Source: SZUA-430 sp034440355
Lineage (GTDB): Bacteria > Pseudomonadota > Alphaproteobacteria > Micropepsales > Micropepsaceae
Direction: 5' to 3'
Length of the DNA stretch: 12,464 nt
NCBI GenBank assembly: GCA_034440355.1
Contig: JAWXBY010000183.1
Span: forward strand, 1-12,464
The translations under genes were made by a program, and so were the position numbers. The notes below the pieces were generated by a model. It was not told the origin of the DNA. It saw only the letters and a list, made by a program, of their open reading frames with translations, and made no database searches. Below are positions 4,131-12,464 of the stretch, in pieces (position 1 is the first letter of the stretch; every line of letters starts with the position of its first letter).

Positions 4131-7100
4131 ATGGCGCTATCGTTCACGGACCGCAAACGGGTACGCAAAACATTCGGACGGATTGCAGAAGTCGCGCAAT
4201 TGCCGAACCTCATCGAGGTTCAGCGCGAATCTTACGCGCATTTCCTCCAAATGCACGTCAAACCCGATGCGCGTGAAAATGCAGGTCTCGAAGCGGTGTT
4301 CCGGTCGGTGTTCCCGATCACCGACTTCGCCGAGACCTCGCGTCTGGAATACGTGCACTACGAATTCGAAGACCCGAAATACGACGTCGACGAATGCCGC
4401 CAGCGCGGCATGAACTTTGCGGCGCCGTTGAAGGTGAAGCTGCGCCTGATCGTGTTCGAGGTCGATCCCGAAACGCAGGCCAAGTCCGTCAAGGACATCA
4501 AGGAACAAGACGTCTACATGGGCGACATGCCCCTGATGACGGAGCACGGTACGTTCATCATCAACGGCACTGAGCGCGTGATCGTCAGCCAGATGCACCG
4601 CTCGCCGGGCGTCTTCTTCGACCACGACAAGGGCAAGACCCACGCGAGCGGCAAGCTGCTGTTCGGCGCGCGCGTTATTCCGTATCGCGGCTCGTGGCTC
4701 GACTTCGAGTTCGACGCGAAGGACATCATCTACGTCCGTATCGATCGCCGCCGTAAGCTGCCGGCGACGTCGCTGCTCTACGCGCTCGGCCTCACGGGCG
4801 AGCAGATCCTGGAGCACTTCTATCGCCAGGTGACCTACAAGGAAGCCAAGGACGGCTGGACGACGCCGTTCGACGCCGAACGCATGCGCAGCTTCAAGTC
4901 CGCGCATGATCTGAAGAACGCCAAGACCGGCGACGTCGTCATCGAAGCCGGCCGCAAGCTCACGCCGCGCGGCGCCCGCAAGCTCGCCGAAGACGGCCTG
5001 AAGCAGCTGCTCGTGCCCAACGAAGAACTCTTCGGCCGCTACCTCGCGCTCGACATGGTCAACGCCGAAACGGGCGAGATCTACGCTGAGGCCGGCGACG
5101 AAGTGAACGAGAAGGTCCTCGAAGACCTGACGGATGCGGGCTTCGACGAAATCTCGTTGCTCGACATCGACCACGTCAACGTCGGCAGCTACATCCGCAA
5201 CACGCTGCTGGTCGACAAGAACCAGTCGCGCGAGCAGGCGCTGATCGACATCTACCGCGTCATGCGCCCCGGCGAACCGCCGACGCTCGACACGGCCGAA
5301 ACGTTGTTCAACGGCCTCTTCTTCGACTCGGAACGCTACGATCTCTCGGCCGTCGGCCGCGTGAAGATGAACTCGCGTCTCAGCCTCGACGCGCCAGACA
5401 CGATGCGCATCCTGCGCCGCGAAGACCTGCTCGCGGTCGTGAAGATCCTGCACGATCTGCGCGACGGCAAAGGCGAAGTCGACGACATCGACAACTTGGC
5501 CAACCGCCGCGTGCGTTCGGTCGGCGAGTTGATGGAGAACCAGTATCGCGTCGGCCTCTTGCGCATGGAACGCGCGATCAAGGAGCGCATGTCGTCGGTC
5601 GAAATCGACACCGTCATGCCGCACGACCTGATCAACGCGAAACCGGCGGCGGCCGCGGTGCGTGAATTCTTCGGCTCCTCGCAGCTGTCGCAGTTCATGG
5701 ACCAAACGAACCCGCTCTCGGAAATCACCCACAAGCGCCGCCTCTCGGCCCTTGGGCCGGGTGGTCTGACGCGTGAACGCGCGGGCTTCGAAGTCCGCGA
5801 CGTCCATCCGACGCACTACGGCCGCATCTGCCCGATTGAAACGCCGGAAGGCCCGAACATCGGCCTGATCAACTCGCTCGCGACTTACGCGCGCGTGAAC
5901 AAATACGGCTTCATCGAAAGCCCGTACCGCCGCGTCAAGGACGGCAAGGTCACGAACGAAGTCGTCTATCAATCGGCGATGGAAGAGGCCAAGTACGCGA
6001 TCGCTCAGGCGAACGTGGCGCTTGACGCGCGCGGCCGCTTCACCGACGAAATCATCTCCTGCCGGAAGGGCGGCGACTTCGTGTTGCTGCCGCCCGATCG
6101 CATCGAATTCATGGACGTGTCGCCGAAGCAGTTGGTGTCGGTGGCCGCGGCGCTCATCCCGTTCCTTGAGAACGACGACGCCAACCGCGCGCTCATGGGC
6201 TCGAACATGCAGCGCCAAGCCGTGCCGCTCCTTCAGTCGGAAGCGCCGTTCGTCGGCACCGGCCTCGAAGGCGTCGTCGCACGCGACTCCGGCGCCGCGA
6301 TCGCCGCACGCCGTTCGGGCATCGTCGACCAGGTCGACGCGACCCGTATCGTCGTCCGCGCTGCGGAAGAAACCGACGCCACGAAATCTGGCGTCGACAT
6401 CTATCGTCTGCAGAAGTTCCAGCGCTCGAACCAGTCGACCTGCATCACGCAGCGTCCGTTGGTGAAGGTTGGCGACCGCGTCCAAGCCGGCGACATCGTG
6501 GCTGACGGCCCGTCGACGGAAATGGGCGAACTCGCGCTCGGCCGTAACGTGCTCGTCGCGTTCATGCCGTGGAACGGCTACAACTTCGAAGACTCCATCC
6601 TCATCTCCGAACGCATCGTCCGCGACGACGTCTTCACCTCGATCCACATTGAGGAATTCGAGACGATGGCCCGCGACACGAAGCTGGGGCCGGAGGAAAT
6701 CACGCGTGACATCCCGAACGTCGGTGAAGAAGCGCTGAAGAATCTCGACGAAGCCGGCATCGTCTACATCGGCGCCGAAGTGAACCCGGGCGACATCCTC
6801 GTCGGCAAGATCACGCCGAAGGGCGAAAGCCCGATGACGCCGGAAGAAAAACTGCTGCGCGCCATCTTCGGCGAAAAGGCGTCCGACGTGCGCGACACGT
6901 CGCTGCGCCTGCCGCCGGGCGCGTCGGGCACCATCGTCGAAGTGCGCGTCTTCAACCGCCACGGCGTCGACAAGGACCAGCGCGCGCAAGCGATCGAGCG
7001 TGAAGAAATCGAACGCTTCGCCAAGGACCGCGACGACGAACTCGCGATTCTGGAACGCAACATCTACTCGCGCCTGGAAGAACTGCTGCTGCACAAGCAA

Positions 7101-8222
7101 GTCGCTCACGGGCCGAAGGGCATCGCACCGGATTCGAAGGTGACGCCTTCGATGCTGGAATCGCTGCCCAAGGTGCACTGGTGGCAACTGGCGCTGCGCA
7201 ACGACAAGGCGCAGGGCGAAGTTGAATCGCTGCGCAAGCTCTACGACGAAGCCAAGAACCGCCTCGAAGCGCGCTTCGCGGACAAGGTCGACAAGCTGCG
7301 CCGCGGCGACGAACTGCCGCCGGGCGTGATGAAGATGGTCAAGGTCTTCGTCGCCGTGAAGCGCAAGCTTCAGCCGGGCGACAAGATGGCCGGCCGTCAC
7401 GGCAACAAGGGCGTCATCTCCAAGATCGTCCCGATCGAAGACATGCCGCACTTGGAAGACGGGACGCCCGTCGACATCGTGCTGAACCCGCTCGGCGTGC
7501 CGAGCCGCATGAACGTCGGTCAGATCCTTGAGACGCATCTGGGTTGGGCTTGCAACGGCATCGGCCGCCAGATCGGCGACCTGCTGACCAAGTTCCACCG
7601 CGACGGCAAAGGCGAACCGCTGCGCAAGCACCTGAAGACGGTGTTCGGCAACGACATGCAGTTCGGCGACCAAACCGACGATCAGATCGCGGAACTCGCC
7701 GAAGGCATGACGAAGGGCGTGCACATCGCAACGCCCGTCTTCGACGGCGCTCATGAGGTCGACATCAACAAGATGCTCGAACTCGCCGGGCTCTCGATGT
7801 CGGGTCAGGTGGTGCTGCACGACGGCCGCACGGGCGAACCGTTCAAGCGTCTGGTCACCGTGGGCTACATCTACATGCTCAAGCTGCACCATTTGGTCGA
7901 CGACAAGATCCACGCGCGCTCGATCGGGCCTTACAGCCTCGTCACGCAGCAGCCGTTGGGCGGTAAAGCCCAATTCGGCGGCCAGCGTTTCGGCGAAATG
8001 GAAGTCTGGGCGCTCGAAGCTTACGGCGCGGCTTACACGCTGCAGGAAATTCTGACCGTCAAATCGGACGACGTCGCGGGCCGGACCAAGGTCTACGAAG
8101 CGATCGTCCGCGGCGATGAGAATTTCGAAGCGGGTATCCCCGAAAGCTTCAACGTGCTCGTCAAAGAAATGCGCTCGCTGAGCCTGAACGTCGAACTGGT
8201 CACGGAGACGCCGACCCCTTGA
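4131..8222 (+). CDS. rpoB: DNA-directed RNA polymerase subunit beta
   Basis: RpoB forms one half of the RNA polymerase active-site cleft. The gene is complete, 1363 residues, a usual alphaproteobacterial size (E. coli 1342). The start is ATG with AAGGA at 4120-4124. Segments in order are the N-terminal SFTDRKRVRKTFGRI, TFIINGTERVIVSQMHRSPG (from 141), the rifampicin pocket GSSQLSQFMDQTNPLSEITH (515-534), RICPIETPEGPNIGLINSLA, GDKMAGRHGNKG (1083-1094) and the C-terminal FGGQRFGEMEVWALEAYGAA. K1085 and K1093 match the E. coli active-site lysines 1065 and 1073. D524, H534 and S539 match E. coli 516, 526 and 531 and are the sensitive-type residues. Codon 3 is CTA, while codons 4-1281 contain no CTA, TTA or TCA. 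rpoC follows after 87 nt. Confidence 0.99.
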   Translation: MALSFTDRKRVRKTFGRIAEVAQLPNLIEVQRESYAHFLQMHVKPDARENAGLEAVFRSVFPITDFAETSRLEYVHYEFEDPKYDVDECRQRGMNFAAPLKVKLRLIVFEVDPETQAKSVKDIKEQDVYMGDMPLMTEHGTFIINGTERVIVSQMHRSPGVFFDHDKGKTHASGKLLFGARVIPYRGSWLDFEFDAKDIIYVRIDRRRKLPATSLLYALGLTGEQILEHFYRQVTYKEAKDGWTTPFDAERMRSFKSAHDLKNAKTGDVVIEAGRKLTPRGARKLAEDGLKQLLVPNEELFGRYLALDMVNAETGEIYAEAGDEVNEKVLEDLTDAGFDEISLLDIDHVNVGSYIRNTLLVDKNQSREQALIDIYRVMRPGEPPTLDTAETLFNGLFFDSERYDLSAVGRVKMNSRLSLDAPDTMRILRREDLLAVVKILHDLRDGKGEVDDIDNLANRRVRSVGELMENQYRVGLLRMERAIKERMSSVEIDTVMPHDLINAKPAAAAVREFFGSSQLSQFMDQTNPLSEITHKRRLSALGPGGLTRERAGFEVRDVHPTHYGRICPIETPEGPNIGLINSLATYARVNKYGFIESPYRRVKDGKVTNEVVYQSAMEEAKYAIAQANVALDARGRFTDEIISCRKGGDFVLLPPDRIEFMDVSPKQLVSVAAALIPFLENDDANRALMGSNMQRQAVPLLQSEAPFVGTGLEGVVARDSGAAIAARRSGIVDQVDATRIVVRAAEETDATKSGVDIYRLQKFQRSNQSTCITQRPLVKVGDRVQAGDIVADGPSTEMGELALGRNVLVAFMPWNGYNFEDSILISERIVRDDVFTSIHIEEFETMARDTKLGPEEITRDIPNVGEEALKNLDEAGIVYIGAEVNPGDILVGKITPKGESPMTPEEKLLRAIFGEKASDVRDTSLRLPPGASGTIVEVRVFNRHGVDKDQRAQAIEREEIERFAKDRDDELAILERNIYSRLEELLLHKQVAHGPKGIAPDSKVTPSMLESLPKVHWWQLALRNDKAQGEVESLRKLYDEAKNRLEARFADKVDKLRRGDELPPGVMKMVKVFVAVKRKLQPGDKMAGRHGNKGVISKIVPIEDMPHLEDGTPVDIVLNPLGVPSRMNVGQILETHLGWACNGIGRQIGDLLTKFHRDGKGEPLRKHLKTVFGNDMQFGDQTDDQIAELAEGMTKGVHIATPVFDGAHEVDINKMLELAGLSMSGQVVLHDGRTGEPFKRLVTVGYIYMLKLHHLVDDKIHARSIGPYSLVTQQPLGGKAQFGGQRFGEMEVWALEAYGAAYTLQEILTVKSDDVAGRTKVYEAIVRGDENFEAGIPESFNVLVKEMRSLSLNVELVTETPTP

Positions 8223-8248
8223 GCCGACCTGACCAAAGAAACATGAGA

Positions 8249-8279
8249 CCGGCGCGTGAAGGCGAAAGCTGCGCGCCGG
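8249..8279 (+). promoter_or_regulatory. Hairpin in the rpoB-rpoC spacer
   Basis: CCGGCGCG (8249-8256) pairs perfectly with CGCGCCGG (8272-8279). The 15-nt loop can form a small inner GGC-GAAA-GCT hairpin (8261-8270). There is no T tract, so it is not an intrinsic terminator. A role in mRNA stability between the two large cistrons is inference. Confidence 0.5.
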
Positions 8280-8308
8280 ACCGAAGAAATTAAGGAGAAC
8301 CGAACTCC

Positions 8309-12464
<4,156 letters not shown>

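Noticed and set aside
3961..4413. Open frame across the rplL-rpoB spacer into rpoB
   Set aside because: It starts inside the attenuator-like hairpin, has no ribosome site, and overlaps rpoB in another frame.
4137..7973. Minus-strand open frame of about 1278 codons opposite rpoB
   Set aside because: Same codon-avoidance effect, in register with rpoB. It ends exactly at the single CTA codon near the rpoB start.

Overview
The window is a stretch of the core transcription and translation cluster of a bacterium. All genes lie on the + strand, in the order tuf (3' end) - tRNA-Trp - secE - nusG - rplK - rplA - rplJ - rplL - rpoB - rpoC (3' end cut off by the window edge). The high GC content, a single-membrane-span SecE, an RpoB of 1363 residues, an Ala/Pro/Val-rich L7/L12 hinge and the rplJ leader sequence all fit an alphaproteobacterium. 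I cannot name the genus from this locus. No mobile element, CRISPR array, foreign-looking gene or minus-strand gene could be supported.

Positions 1-475 are the C-terminal part of EF-Tu. Fourteen bases later comes a complete tRNA-Trp(CCA) with an encoded CCA end (490-565). secE and nusG follow as a closely linked pair, 5 nt apart: the SecE channel subunit and the NusG elongation factor. After a 90-nt spacer come rplK and rplA (L11 and L1, again 5 nt apart). A 264-nt structured leader then precedes rplJ and rplL (L10 and L7/L12, the ribosomal stalk). A 213-nt spacer with a strong 15-bp hairpin separates rplL from rpoB, and an 87-nt spacer with another hairpin separates rpoB from rpoC.

The proteins look intact and ordinary. 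RpoB has the catalytic lysines and wild-type residues at the main rifampicin-resistance positions. RpoC has both zinc sites, the NADFDGD catalytic loop and the trigger loop. L11 has the conserved proline-rich N-terminus. The genes supply the ribosomal stalk base, the elongation factors that act with it, and the two large RNA polymerase subunits. The classic logic of this cluster is that L1 and L10(L12) repress their own messages and an attenuator between rplL and rpoB sets the ribosomal protein to polymerase ratio.

I found no new protein system. The signals most worth a second look are RNA structures in the spacers. The main one is the rplJ leader: the segment around 2749-2761 can pair with at least three partners, including the rplJ Shine-Dalgarno. 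Next is the rplL-rpoB hairpin, which has the form of an attenuator but lacks a real U tract. No gene-free stretch exceeds 300 bases; the longest (2695-2958) is the rplJ leader described below.
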